Source: CAVYXA01 sp963846775 (GTDB taxonomy: Bacteria > Verrucomicrobiota > Verrucomicrobiia > Chthoniobacterales > UBA10450). Taken from it: a DNA stretch of 64,000 nucleotides. The first letter of the stretch is position 1. Every line of letters starts with the position of its first letter. The notes under the pieces were generated by a model. It was not told the DNA's origin. It ran no database searches and saw nothing but the letters and a program-made list of their open reading frames with translations. The stretch covers positions 1,860,001 to 1,924,000 of the forward strand of contig CAWJXB010000006.1 of the NCBI GenBank assembly GCA_963846775.1, written 5' to 3'. A program made the translations under genes and the position numbers. Of the stretch, positions 1 to 9,939 are shown piece by piece.

Positions 1-863
1 TGGCCACCGAAGCGTTGGCCGAAAAACACCCAGCCGAGAATTTGATCGCGGGCAAACAAAGGCACGATGGCTTCCGCACCAAACGAATCCAGCGTTCGCC
101 GCATCAGGGTGCGTTCTTTCAGGTCCGCGGTTTGAGTGAGATTGGCTCGCGAAATGATCAATGCCCGCCTCTCAAACCAGCGCACCAGCGGATCGCGCTC
201 GCCAAATTCCAGCTCGTAGCTTTCGCTCAAACAACGCAGCCCCGCGCGGAGCCGGTAATTCTCGCCTCGGGAAGTGCGCGAAAAAATCCCGACCCGTGTC
301 ACGCCGGCAGCATCGGCGAAGCTTTCCACGACGTTGCCCAAAAGAAGATCCACATTGTCGAACCGGCGAAACACTCGCGGGAAACGGAGCAGCGAAAACG
401 AAAACGCGCCCGATTGGTGCGGGAGCAGGTGGGTTCCGGGAGAGCGCTCGCTCGCGGAAACAATTGCAGATCCTTCGCGCAAATCGCGATTCTCCTGGAT
501 CAGCTGCAGCTGATCGAAAGCGCGCCCGGCCAAGGCTTGGAAAGGACGGCGGTCGAGTCCGAGGTTTTCCGCCGCGTAAATCCCGAACCCCGCAGCCTGG
601 CGCAACGGCTCCGAACCAGCGACACCCAGGGCGAGGATCAATACATCCGGCCATTCATTCTGGACTTGCTCGATTAGGTCGCGGGATTCTTTCGCGCGAA
701 GATCGACAATCAGCAGCGCGATTCCGGATTGCTCGATCACGAGCTCAAGCCGGCTCGGCTCGGAGACGTGGCGCACCTGCGACATCGAGCGCAAATACGC
801 TTTCAGGCGCCGCGCCAGCTCGGAGTCTTGACTATATATGAGAGAGACTGGCCGTGCTGTCAT
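1..863 (-). CDS. Receiver-like plus GAF domain signalling protein, partial (left edge)
   Basis: The minus frame is open from an ATG at 863 to the left edge (287 codons), so the C-terminus is missing. An AAAGGAG ribosome site lies at 874-880, about 10 nt before the ATG. Residues 1-115 look like a receiver fold, with Asp54 in ALLIVDLRAKE at the usual phosphoacceptor position, although the surrounding motif is not canonical. Residues ~160-287 look like a GAF domain ending in ILGWVFFGQRF. It follows the frameshifted histidine kinase by about 110 bp on the same strand, so it may belong to the same transcript. The output domain lies outside the window, so kinase versus transcriptional regulator cannot be decided. 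Coding is supported by an unbroken frame and sensible composition; the function is inferred. Confidence 0.6.
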   Translation of the reverse strand, partial: MTARPVSLIYSQDSELARRLKAYLRSMSQVRHVSEPSRLELVIEQSGIALLIVDLRAKESRDLIEQVQNEWPDVLILALGVAGSEPLRQAAGFGIYAAENLGLDRRPFQALAGRAFDQLQLIQENRDLREGSAIVSASERSPGTHLLPHQSGAFSFSLLRFPRVFRRFDNVDLLLGNVVESFADAAGVTRVGIFSRTSRGENYRLRAGLRCLSESYELEFGERDPLVRWFERRALIISRANLTQTADLKERTLMRRTLDSFGAEAIVPLFARDQILGWVFFGQRFGG

Positions 864-972
864 GCCGCCGGCGCTCCTTTCAAAATGATTTCCCAGGAGC
901 GACGCCTGATCAAGCCGCCGTTTCTTGAGATCCGCGCTACCGGCAGCCCCGGCCCTGTAATCCCCGCACCGG

Positions 973-3496
973 TCATGCTGCTGCCACCTCTCGGTCAAAT
1001 CTGACCAGCGGAAGCAGGATATGAAACGCCGTTCCTTTCTGTGGCTCGCTCTCGACCTCGATCTGGCCACCGTGCTCCTGGATAATCCCGTGCACGACCG
1101 ATAGCCCAAGTCCGGTGCCGTGATCTTTGGTCGTGAAAAATGGATCGAACACGTGCGCCAGATCTTCGTTCCGGATTCCTTCACCGGTATCACGGATAGT
1201 GATTCGGAGCACTTCGTGCGTGTCCCCCCCATTAACCTGGTTGAGCGCCGAGGCCCATTCCTCGTCCGACCCGATTTCGGTGCGCACACTTAATTCGCCG
1301 CCGTTTTTCATCGCATCCATCGCGTTGATGAAGAAATTTAGAAAGACTTGTTCGAGCTGGTCCGGATCGGCGCGTATTGTATCCACATTCGCGTCGAAAA
1401 GACGAGTTAATTTGATCTGTTTTTGATACATTCTGTGGTCCACAAGCTGGAGCGCTTTTTCCACAATCTCATGGACGTGCATCGGTTTGAGGATCGGTTT
1501 GGCCGGACGCGCAAACCGGAGCAATTGATTCACCAGCGTGTCGATCCGCTCGATCTCGTGGCCGATCAAGTTCGAGAAGGTCTCGCGAAAATCGGAGTCT
1601 TGATAGCGTTCGGGCAGCAATTGCGCGAATGTCTTGATCGACACGAGCGGGTTTTTGATTTCGTGGGCCATGCCGGCCGAAAGCGTGCCGAGACTGGCCA
1701 GACGATCGCTTCGACGGATTTGCAGTTCGAGCCGCTTGATCGAGGTGATGTCGGTCAACACCATCAGCGCGCCGAGGACTTTTCGATCTTCGCCGTGAAA
1801 AATCGACGCGCTGGCGCGAATCACTAGTCCTTCATCACCCGAAGTCAGCACCATTTCGTGGTTCACCTGGCTTTGTCCGGACTGAAGCGCCATCCGCAAC
1901 GGCTCTCGCAACGCTTCCGGCAGATCGTCGATCTTGCAGTCGATCATCTCGTCGGAGTTGAGAGAGCAGATCTCGCCGGCTTCGTTGTTGAACACGGTGA
2001 TCCGCTCGTCCGTCCCGACGGCAATCACGCCGCTCGTTAGGCTTTGGAGCAACGTTTCGTTGTAGATCTTCGCGTTCTGGACCTCGGTAAAAAGTTCCGC
2101 GTTCTCGATCGCCACCGCGAGCTGTCCGCACAACACCTGCAACGCGCTTTGCTCGACTGTTCCGTAAATGCGCCCCGAGTTGCGTACACCCAACAACAAA
2201 ATTCCCGCGAGTTGATCTCGCGCATAAATTCCTATCGCCAGCGCGATCTGGAGCGAATCCAACTGGCGAATCACCCGTTGAAGTTGCGGCGTGGAGCGGA
2301 TGCGATGCAGTTCATCCAGAACGATCGGTTCCCGATTCGATTCGAGCTGCTCAATGGTGGCCTGATCGCGCGTCAGCATCAGGCGATAGTGCGAGCCGGA
2401 TTCGACTGCTGGATACTCCTGGGAAAAACCGAGCTTGTCCGACAACAAAATAAAGACGCGGTCTGTCCCCCATGCTTCCGCCACCGTTTCGGCAAAAGTA
2501 TCTAACAAATCGCGCAGAGTCGTGACGGAGCTCAAAATCTTGGCCGCCTTGCTCACGGTGGCCCGGAAATCGAGCTGGTATGACTGGATAAAGAGGCGTT
2601 CGGCCAGCCGTTGCGAAACTCCTCGGGCCGGCACCATCGCAATCGCAATCACAATTGCCGCCGCCACGTGCGCGATCGAGTGTGACTGCGGACTAGAATG
2701 CAAGGCCATCACCACAAGCCACCAAACCAATGCATAAAGGGCGAGGAGATAGGCCGTGAGTAAACCGTACGAAATCATGCGGCGCAAAAGCGCGCCCACA
2801 TCCATGATCTTCTGCGTCGCAATGCCATAGGCGATGACACATGCTGAAAACGACAATTCGAAATGGAGCAAGTAGAGCCAGCTGCGACCGATCAATGAAT
2901 AGCCCGAAAGCAAAGGACAAAGGACAGTGCAAACCGCTACAGCGGCCCCAATAAGATGAATGCGAGCTCGGCGCGACTTGCCTCCCGTGGCTTTTCTCAA
3001 GTCCTGGAGTAATTGATGATCACAGTCGAACCCGGCGATCCCAAAGTAAGAAAAATAGATCAGAGACCCGATTGCCGTAATCGGGCACTGGTGCCCGAAT
3101 TGCTGTGCCTTCGGCTTGAGAAAAATGCGCGCCTTGCAGGAAGTAGCCTGTTTGGCAAAACGCAATCACAGCGAGCGTCGCGATTAACCAGATTTTGGAG
3201 TCGCGAATAATTTCTGGCCAGCTTCGATCCGGGTGCTTAATGGACAGGCGCAGAAGATTAAAGACAAACAGAATCACAGCGCCAATCGCTGAGGCCTCTC
3301 GAATGCATAATTCTGCAGCGCGGAGCTGATTAGCGGACAAGCCCCAAAACAAGTTGCCGAGCCACGCAGAAATCGCCAGCGACAATAAGAGAAAGCATTG
3401 ATTAGGTCGCCTTTCTCGATTTGCCTGAAAGACGGCAAGTCCAAGCCCGAGCTGAATAGCGACCGCAACAAGGATCGGGGCTGTCTGGCTGTTCAT
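973..3496 (-). pseudogene. Membrane histidine kinase (7TM-GAF-PAS-HisKA-HATPase), split by a +1 frameshift
   Basis: The start is the ATG at 3496 (MNSQTAPILVAVAIQ), overlapping the ketosynthase stop by 4 nt. The first frame encodes several membrane helices and stops at 3020. The adjacent frame continues from about 3080 with more helices, a GAF-type region, a PAS-type region (TLLQSLTSGVIAVG), the phosphoacceptor His in SAGMAHEIKNPL, an N-box (NFFINAMDAM) and G-boxes (GTGLGLSVVHG). Neither frame alone makes a complete protein. Joining them at about 3070-3080 needs one base skipped (+1) and would give ~840 residues. A hairpin-forming inverted repeat (3082-3097) sits at the junction. This may be a real mutation, a sequencing or assembly error, or less likely programmed frameshifting. 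The kinase half is otherwise intact. Confidence 0.75.
3082..3097. repeat. Inverted repeat at the kinase frameshift
   Basis: CGGGCAC and GTGCCCG arms separated by 2 nt form a perfect 7-bp inverted repeat inside the kinase gene, within a few bases of where the two reading frames must be joined. It could cause polymerase or assembly slippage. Confidence 0.6.
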
Positions 3497-4737
3497 TGCA
3501 CCGAGGCGCGCGCAACAACCATGCTGGAGGTACTGCCGCCTAATCCGCGCACATTCAGAAGGGCACGAGTCAGCTTGGCACGGCGGGGCCGCAAGGGCAC
3601 AAAATCGAGATCGCAAAGTTCATCGCCCTTGGTAAAGTTGGCTGTAGGAGGAATCAATTGGTGGCGCAAACTGAGCGCGCAAGCGGCCAGTTGAAACGGC
3701 CCCCCGGCAGCGAGGGGATTGCCCGTGACCCCTTTGATAGACGTGGTAGGAATTGAATACGCTCGCTGTCCAAAAACTTCCTTAATGTAGCTCACTTCAG
3801 CCGCGTCCAGAACCCGATCACTCGTCCCATAGGCGGAGATGTAATCAATATGCTCGATGGAGCATTCGGCATTCGCGAGTGCCAATCTCATCGATTCAAG
3901 CAAACCAGAGCCCGGTCTTTCCGGATTGAGATCGCGGCGTTTAGCGTACCCGCAGAGCTCAACATATGGCTCTGCTCCCCGCGCCTTCGCGCGCTCGGCA
4001 TTCTCCAGAACGAAAATGCATCCCCCTTCCGAGAGGACGCCGCATTCCCTGGATATGTCGAAAGGCCGGCTCACACATTCGGCCTCACCATTGGTATCGG
4101 ACACCAGCCCGCTGGCGATGAAGCTCGACATCACCAGAGGCGTCAACGGCGCGTCGGTTCCGCCAGCGATCGCCACCTCGACCTGGCCCGATTGGATCGA
4201 TGTCGCAGCATCGGCAATGGCATCCAGCCCCGAAGGACACGCCGAAGATATCGTCACCGCATTCGCCGCCAATCCAATTCGCTCGGCGACTGCCGTAGCA
4301 GGGGCTTGCGGTATTGAAGCAGCAGATGTTGTTGTGGCGACCCGATTAGGTCCGTTGTTACGGACGGAGTCGAACGCACGCTCGATCACATCCATCGCAT
4401 TCATGCTAACGCCAATGATTACAGGTATGGGACTAGCCAGCTCTAAAGAGTCGGAGTCGAGTCCAGCATCTCTCAGCGCCATCATGGCTGCGGCGTACGC
4501 AAACTGTGTATGCCGGGCCATGCGTTTAGGTTTTAGCTCCGGCTCGATGTAATCCAGCGGGTTGAAATTTTTGACTTCGCCAGCGATGCGGCTTTTGAAG
4601 CCAGTGGCATCGAACAATGTGATCGGGCCAATCCCGCTGCGGCCAGCCAGGAGCGATTCCCAGAATGGCTCGATACCGATTCCGTTAGGAGCCACGATTC
4701 CCATGCCGGTGATGACGACGCGGTTTCGCTTGTTCAT
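3493..4737 (-). CDS. Beta-ketoacyl synthase-like protein with both catalytic histidines replaced
   Basis: A 414-residue FabF/KAS II-type thiolase fold beginning MNKRNRVVITGMGIVAPNG (ATG at 4737). The nucleophile Cys is present in SSACPSGLDA. The first catalytic His, normally in a HGTST motif, is Tyr (SAYGTSDRVLD). The second, normally in a KSxxGH motif, is Asn (IKGVTGNPLAAGG). The GNPLAAGGPFQLAA stretch recalls chain-length-factor subunits, but those normally lose the Cys rather than keep it. Canonical Claisen condensation by a Cys-His-His triad is therefore unlikely; acyl transfer, a structural partner role or a Cys-Asn chemistry are alternatives. The stop overlaps the start of the histidine kinase (ATGA), so the two are translationally coupled. 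No acyl carrier protein or other PKS gene adjoins it. Confidence 0.85.
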   Translation of the reverse strand: MNKRNRVVITGMGIVAPNGIGIEPFWESLLAGRSGIGPITLFDATGFKSRIAGEVKNFNPLDYIEPELKPKRMARHTQFAYAAAMMALRDAGLDSDSLELASPIPVIIGVSMNAMDVIERAFDSVRNNGPNRVATTTSAASIPQAPATAVAERIGLAANAVTISSACPSGLDAIADAATSIQSGQVEVAIAGGTDAPLTPLVMSSFIASGLVSDTNGEAECVSRPFDISRECGVLSEGGCIFVLENAERAKARGAEPYVELCGYAKRRDLNPERPGSGLLESMRLALANAECSIEHIDYISAYGTSDRVLDAAEVSYIKEVFGQRAYSIPTTSIKGVTGNPLAAGGPFQLAACALSLRHQLIPPTANFTKGDELCDLDFVPLRPRRAKLTRALLNVRGLGGSTSSMVVARASVQ

Positions 4738-5355
4738 ACTATGCCATTCAAGCAGTGACGCGCTGGAGTAATTAAGAAGGAAAGCAAGCTCCAAACCCAA
4801 AGCACCAGAAAGCTCCAATTATTAGGTACTAAAGAAATGACGGCTTGGACAGTCGCCGATCTCTTGCTCCACGGTTGCCGCCTCTGCCCCAGGGCTGCGG
4901 CAGGCCAAGGGGAGGCCGACACTTCCCGGAAAATGGGCGCTTCTGACATCGACATCAGGGTTTGCGATTTGGCTGGCGGTTGGAGTTTTGGGGTTGGTAA
5001 TTCCGATGCTGCTCCCGCATCGAGCCAATGGCCGACCTGCACCAAGCGATTCCAGAAATATGACGCACTCCCAGATTAGCATCGGTAAGTCACGCCGGAT
5101 TCTAAACACTATATTAAATCCAGTCATTACATTTTTCTCTTGATCTTCAACCTACTTATTCACCAGAATCTGCTACTTATTCACAAATCGCAGCTTGCGC
5201 GCCAATCAAAATCGTTTCAACATTCCGCCCGCCGCCTTATGCCTAAAAACTCCGATCCGATCACTGCTCCATTTCTTCAAAACGCCGGCGCCCTTTTCTT
5301 CATCTTCCCGCCCTCTGCGGCATGCTGCTAGCTTCTATGCCATCCGGCTTACCAC
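4738..5355. other. Intergenic region, no supported gene
   Basis: The 618 bp between the divergently transcribed ketosynthase and the receiver-kinase should carry promoters for both. The right part (5100-5330) is more A+T rich. Short open frames occur on both strands but have no recognisable composition or start signals. No RNA motif was recognised. Confidence 0.5.
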
Positions 5356-6507
5356 ATGACCGCTACCGTTGACCAGCCCGGCATCCTTGTAATCGACGAT
5401 GAGGTCGGCCCCCGTGAGAGCCTTCGCATGCTGCTCAAACCTGATTACCAGGTGCACACGGCCGATTGTGTCGAGACCGGGCTCAAGGTTTTGCGAGAAA
5501 AAAGTCCGGACACCATCGTGATGGATATTCGCATGCCGGGAATGAGCGGCATCGAAGGTCTGCGCAAGATTCGCGAAATCGATCCGCATCTTTCCGTGAT
5601 CATGCTGACCGGTTTCGGCGCGCTCGAGACAGCCCGCGAAGCGCTCCGGCTCGGCGCAAACGATTACATCAGCAAGCCTTTTGATGCCGGCGAGATGCGC
5701 GAGATTATTGATCGCAACGTTGAGCGCACGCGCCTCCAGCGGACCAGCCAGCACGCCGCCACGCAAATCAAGGAGTTAAACAATCGCTTGATGAAAGAAC
5801 TGGCGCAGAAAGAGCGCCTCGCATCACTCGGGCAGGCCTCATCGGAGTTTGTCCACGATCTGAGCAATCCGCTCACCATCGTGTGGGGCTACGTTCAGCT
5901 TTTGGCGAAAAAACTCGAGCGCTCGGAAAATAGCGACAATGGCGACAATGCCGCCTCGGTTCGCGAGCTGAACATTATCGAAGAAAACGTGCGGCTCTGC
6001 CGGGAATTGCTAACGATGTGGCAGAGCTACGGCAGCGTCGAGGCGTGTCCGCGCAAACCAATCTCGGTCTCCACGATTGTCCGCGACGTGATCAAGGTGG
6101 TGGGTCCGATGGCGGCACAAAACGGGATCGAATTGAAATCCGAGATTTGTGAAGATCCATGCACTTTGTTAGGCGACGCCGTCCAGGTCCAGCGCGCGAT
6201 TCAAAACGTGGTGATCAACGCGGTCCAGGCTTCCACCGACGGGAAAACACCGATCTCGGTGGCCTGTCTGCGCAAGGATTTTTATGTCGATGTCGTGGTG
6301 GAAGACAGTGGCGGTGGCATTGAACCATCGCGGATCGAGAAAATTTTCGATCCCTACTTCACCACCAAACAGGGCCGAAGCGGCACCGGCCTTGGCCTGT
6401 ACATCACGAAGAAAGTCGTGGAAGATCACAACGGCTCGATCAAAGTCAACAGCACGCCCGGCGCGGGGACGATCTTCACCATCCGGGTGCCACTAACGAA
6501 TAATTAG
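5356..6507 (+). CDS. Response-regulator/histidine-kinase fusion protein
   Basis: A 383-residue soluble protein. Residues ~9-125 are a receiver (acidic pair in VIDDE, phosphoacceptor in VMDIRMPGMSG, Thr in MLTGFG, Lys in ISKPFD). A coiled-coil linker follows, then a kinase core with the phosphoacceptor His in EFVHDLSNPLT, an N-box (NVVINAVQA) and G-boxes (DSGGGIEPSR, GTGLGLYI). There are no membrane segments, so input probably comes through receiver phosphorylation by another kinase. Receiver-first kinases usually act inside phosphorelays. A C/G-rich hairpin at 6519-6539 follows the stop without a clear U-run. The target is unknown. Confidence 0.88.
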   Translation: MTATVDQPGILVIDDEVGPRESLRMLLKPDYQVHTADCVETGLKVLREKSPDTIVMDIRMPGMSGIEGLRKIREIDPHLSVIMLTGFGALETAREALRLGANDYISKPFDAGEMREIIDRNVERTRLQRTSQHAATQIKELNNRLMKELAQKERLASLGQASSEFVHDLSNPLTIVWGYVQLLAKKLERSENSDNGDNAASVRELNIIEENVRLCRELLTMWQSYGSVEACPRKPISVSTIVRDVIKVVGPMAAQNGIELKSEICEDPCTLLGDAVQVQRAIQNVVINAVQASTDGKTPISVACLRKDFYVDVVVEDSGGGIEPSRIEKIFDPYFTTKQGRSGTGLGLYITKKVVEDHNGSIKVNSTPGAGTIFTIRVPLTNN

Positions 6508-6597
6508 TCCGCAAGAATCGACGGCCTGGGAAGCCGTCGCTCGTTGCCATAGCGACTTTCGCTTGTCAGCTCGCGTGCCTTTCGCTTTCCTGAGCGC

Positions 6598-8643
6598 GTG
6601 TCTTGTGCTTACGAAATCGCGCCGATTTTTCTGATTCGAATGGCGGGCGTGCCGTTCGAGTCGGTCGAGCGGCTCGCGACACCGGAAACGATCAAAGCCG
6701 CTCGCGAGACGATCGCGACAAACAGCAACACCGGCCAGGAAAGCCGGCTAAAATCACTCGAGCATGAACTCGCTTACGCACGAACGGCGCTCTGGGAAGC
6801 CGGGCGAAGTTTTCTGGCGCCGTATCTGGTCTTCACCGTCGGTGGCGTTCGCGAATTGCTTGCTCATTTGCTAGACATTCAAGATATCGATTTCAAGCGT
6901 CGCAACTCGCGGGCCGGTGATCGCGAGCGCCATTTGCTTTTGTATCTTCAGCGTGTCGCGGCCAAAAACGACACGTTTAGCCAGTTTGGGCCCACGGCCT
7001 GGGGGAGGATCGATAACTCAACTGCTACGCTGAAGATCGACATCCGCCCGGGAATTGCCTCGCGCGATGTCTTTTTGGAACGATGGACCGCTCATGCCAT
7101 CGCTGCGTCGATCAATGCCGAGGGTCCCGAAACAAAAGCGGAAGTGCCGGCGCTCCAGCCGCACGCCTTCGAAACTTTGTTCGACGATGTGCAAAAATGG
7201 AAGGTCGTCCCGGCGCGCGAAAGGTGGATATCGATCCTCCAGCCGATCGCCGCTTTGCCGAGGAAATTTGCCGCCGCTACAAAAACCGAAGAACGGCAAG
7301 CGATACAGGATGAAGGGCGAGAAAAGCTCGGTGCGCTTGGCGCGGTGCGCGAGCGAAAGGATCGTTTTTTGTACGCCGCCGCGAACCCGATCGGCGAAGA
7401 GTGTTTCCGCGAATCCGGTTTCACGATTAACGCGACGTTGATCAGCGAAATCGCGGTCGAAGCCGCGCCGTGGATCGATTTCTGGCGCGACACCTACGCA
7501 TTCGTGGCAAGTCGGGTCGCTGCCGGCTTGCGTGGCGTTCTCGAAAAGATGCCGAACAAAAATGGCGCCGCGCCTTTGCCAGAATTTCTGTGCGCGTGCG
7601 AACTAACGAATCTTCCGCTCACCGGGCCAGGCCTGGTTGCGCTCGCGCACGTTGCCTTTCAAGAAGTCAAAGCGGCTTTTCGCGAACAAATGAAACCGCA
7701 CGCGGGCAGGCCGGAGTATGAGTTGACCGCCGACGATTGCCGCATTGTCCGGCGAAAATTTCAGTATCCGAAATTTGACGAATACACGTACCCATCGGCC
7801 GATTTGCAGATCGACGCCGAATCGATTGAAGCGGTCGCAAACAAGAATTACCGATGGATTCTGGCCGAGCTTCATCCCGCGGCCGCGCTTCTCCAGCATT
7901 GCATGTATTGGGCGTGCCCGGACAAACCGGCCCTGCACGCCGCGATCACGCGCACCACGTGCAATAAGCCGGGTTTTTATTTCGGCTTTTTCGCCGCCGA
8001 TTTCACCGCCCACACCACCGTCCATCTTTTCGACGCCCTGCCGGACTTGACGAATTTCGTTGCCCCGCAACGCCCGCATCCTCACTGGCGCACGATTGCT
8101 CCACACGAAACGGAAGTTTATGCCGACGAAACCGGAGACGTCGCGTTGCGCAGGATCGACAATCGTGAACACCTCGGTTCGTTCGCGCGCGCGTGGGTGA
8201 TCGCGCTCGGTTTTCACCCATTCCAATTCGGTCTCGCGCCGCACATGCCGCGGTTGCGCTGCGGAAAAATTGTTGTGCAGCGTCGTGCCTGGGTCGTAAC
8301 GCAGGAAGAACTTCCGAAGGGGAATTTTACCGGCGTTTCTCGCGATCTCGTTCTGGCTATCGAGCGGCTGCGCGCGCAACGCGAGTTGCCGCGCTACGCT
8401 TATATTCGCCCGACCGAGCAGGCCCTTCGCCGCAGCGGAGCCGAGGGACGCGACAAGGATACCAAGCCGGTTTTTGTCGATCTTGAGAGCTACTTGTTTC
8501 TGGAAATCTTCCACCGCTGGCTTATGAAAGCCGGCGAATTGGAGGTGACCGAAATGTTGCCCGATCCTGATCATCTGCTGTGGCGCGAAGCGGATGGTCG
8601 TAGAACATTTGAGCTGCGGACGCTCATTACACCGCGCTCATGA
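6598..8643 (+). CDS. LanB-like (lantibiotic dehydratase family) protein, stand-alone
   Basis: A 681-residue protein. The GTG start at 6598 is preferred because it keeps the IFLIRMAGVPFESV opening, similar to LanB N-termini; an ATG at 6640 is the alternative. LLYLQRVAAKNDTFSQFGPTAWG (around residues 117-139) matches the position and spirit of the R-x-TPFG motif of lantibiotic dehydratases, and the C-terminal PRYAYIR...DKDTKPVFVDLESYLFLEI pattern resembles the end of the LanB glutamylation domain. Family members glutamylate Ser/Thr from Glu-tRNA before elimination. The protein is shorter than classical LanB (~1000 aa), and no SpaB_C elimination domain, cyclase or precursor peptide is adjacent. 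It overlaps parA by 4 nt (ATGA). Family membership is moderate; the substrate is unknown. Confidence 0.55.
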   Translation: MSCAYEIAPIFLIRMAGVPFESVERLATPETIKAARETIATNSNTGQESRLKSLEHELAYARTALWEAGRSFLAPYLVFTVGGVRELLAHLLDIQDIDFKRRNSRAGDRERHLLLYLQRVAAKNDTFSQFGPTAWGRIDNSTATLKIDIRPGIASRDVFLERWTAHAIAASINAEGPETKAEVPALQPHAFETLFDDVQKWKVVPARERWISILQPIAALPRKFAAATKTEERQAIQDEGREKLGALGAVRERKDRFLYAAANPIGEECFRESGFTINATLISEIAVEAAPWIDFWRDTYAFVASRVAAGLRGVLEKMPNKNGAAPLPEFLCACELTNLPLTGPGLVALAHVAFQEVKAAFREQMKPHAGRPEYELTADDCRIVRRKFQYPKFDEYTYPSADLQIDAESIEAVANKNYRWILAELHPAAALLQHCMYWACPDKPALHAAITRTTCNKPGFYFGFFAADFTAHTTVHLFDALPDLTNFVAPQRPHPHWRTIAPHETEVYADETGDVALRRIDNREHLGSFARAWVIALGFHPFQFGLAPHMPRLRCGKIVVQRRAWVVTQEELPKGNFTGVSRDLVLAIERLRAQRELPRYAYIRPTEQALRRSGAEGRDKDTKPVFVDLESYLFLEIFHRWLMKAGELEVTEMLPDPDHLLWREADGRRTFELRTLITPRS

Positions 8644-9458
8644 AGATAGTCGCTCTTGCGAATCAAAAAGGCGGCGTGGGCAAAACGACCACGGCCGTAA
8701 ATCTTGGCTGCGCTCTGGCCGAACTCGGCCGGCGCATATTGCTGGTCGATCTTGATCCGCAAGCCAACGCGACCAGCTCGTTAGGTTTGCAAGGACTGAG
8801 CGAAACGAGCCTTTACGGGCCGCTGCTCGGTGAAACCTCAATTGTAGAAAAAATTGTTCCGACGCGTTGCCAAGGCCTGTTCGTTGTCCCGGCCGATCTC
8901 GATCTGGCCGGCGCTGAAATCGAGATCGCCCGGATGGAACATCATCTCACCCGCCTAGCCGAAACGCTCCAACCGTTACGGAACGACAACACGTTTGATT
9001 TTGTCTTTCTCGATTGCCCGCCTTCGTTAGGCATCTTGATGACCAACGCACTCGCTGCCGCCGACGAGCTGCTGACGCCGATCCAATGCGAATATTTCGC
9101 CCTTGAAGGGCTCGTGAAAATTGTGCGCGTGGTCGAGCAAATTCGCGGTTCCGGCGCCAACGATCGTCTCGAGATTGGCGGGATCGTCATGACCATGTTT
9201 GACAGCCGGACAAATCTCAGCAGCCAGGTTGTGGCCGATGTGCGCGAACATTTCCCGGAACGCGTTTACGAAACGGTCATCCCGCGCACAGTCCGCCTGA
9301 GCGAAGCGCCCGGCTTTGGCCAGCCAATCCTGGAATACGACCCGCACGGTGCTGGCGCCGTCGCCTATCGTGCCCTGGCCAAAGAATTTCTCAAGCGCCA
9401 CGCTGCGGCGGCGACTGCCCACCAGCCAGTGAAAAAACCTGCGCCGGAAATCCTTTGA
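8640..9458 (+). CDS. parA: ParA/Soj-family ATPase
   Basis: A 272-residue deviant-Walker ATPase: KGGVGKTTTAVN with the signature lysine, DLDPQANAT, FVFLDCPPSLG (Walker B) and the ParA-typical SEAPGFGQPI near the C-terminus. Length and motifs match chromosomal Soj/ParA proteins that move or position DNA or protein cargo on the nucleoid. A ParB normally follows, but none does here, and the gene instead overlaps the LanB-like gene upstream by 4 nt, suggesting co-translation. The 3' end overlaps a convergent GNAT gene by 68 bp. Either parB is elsewhere, or this is an orphan positioning ATPase serving another cargo. Confidence 0.9.
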   Translation: MKIVALANQKGGVGKTTTAVNLGCALAELGRRILLVDLDPQANATSSLGLQGLSETSLYGPLLGETSIVEKIVPTRCQGLFVVPADLDLAGAEIEIARMEHHLTRLAETLQPLRNDNTFDFVFLDCPPSLGILMTNALAAADELLTPIQCEYFALEGLVKIVRVVEQIRGSGANDRLEIGGIVMTMFDSRTNLSSQVVADVREHFPERVYETVIPRTVRLSEAPGFGQPILEYDPHGAGAVAYRALAKEFLKRHAAAATAHQPVKKPAPEIL

Positions 9459-9915
9459 ACACGGTTTCTTTTTCAAGTCGCATCCCGATTTTTTCCCCAA
9501 CTCGGCGAGACGCGGTATTGTCCGGGTGGATAAGGGAAATGACGCGATTGAGCTTCAGATCATGAATCGAATGATCGCGCACGGCTTTGGCAGCTTCCGC
9601 TGCCAAGCCGCGGTTCCAGTAATCGGGATGAAGGCGATACCCAATTTCGATCTCGTTTTTTCCATCGACAATCTGGTGAAAGAAGCCGCAGTAACCGATT
9701 AGTTCGCTATTCTCGCGAAAAATGACGGCGAATTGCGAAGGCAAGCCCGCCTCGTCCCAGGAAAGGATTTTCTCCAGAAACGCAAGCGTCTGTTCGCGAG
9801 TATAAACACCGAGCGAAAAGCGCATGAAGTCACGGTTTTTCATCAGCTTTGCCAGAAGATCGACATCTTTCCTGCGGAACGGTCGCAGAGTTAAACGCTG
9901 CGTTTCGAGGACCAT
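9391..9915 (-). CDS. GNAT N-acetyltransferase, RimJ/RimL type
   Basis: 174 residues starting MVLETQRLTLRPFRRKD (ATG at 9915), the typical opening of RimJ/RimL-like acetyltransferases. It contains IGYCGFFH, EIEIGYRLHPDYWNRGLAAEA (acetyl-CoA loop) and the NTASRRVGEKIGM helix. The frame extends upstream to 10119 but that stretch would run into the recombinase gene and lacks family similarity, so the internal ATG was chosen. It probably acetylates the N-terminus of a protein or a small amine. It is convergent with parA and overlaps its 3' end by 68 bp. Confidence 0.85.
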   Translation of the reverse strand: MVLETQRLTLRPFRRKDVDLLAKLMKNRDFMRFSLGVYTREQTLAFLEKILSWDEAGLPSQFAVIFRENSELIGYCGFFHQIVDGKNEIEIGYRLHPDYWNRGLAAEAAKAVRDHSIHDLKLNRVISLIHPDNTASRRVGEKIGMRLEKETVFKGFPAQVFSLAGGQSPPQRGA

Positions 9916-9939
9916 CGCAGATCGAGAATAAGTCTGTGT

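Noticed and set aside
4734..5045. 103-codon minus-strand frame upstream of the ketosynthase
   Set aside because: No family signature; overlaps the region needed for the promoter, and composition is irregular.
7603..8574. 323-codon minus-strand frame
   Set aside because: Antisense of the LanB-like gene; composition not protein-like.
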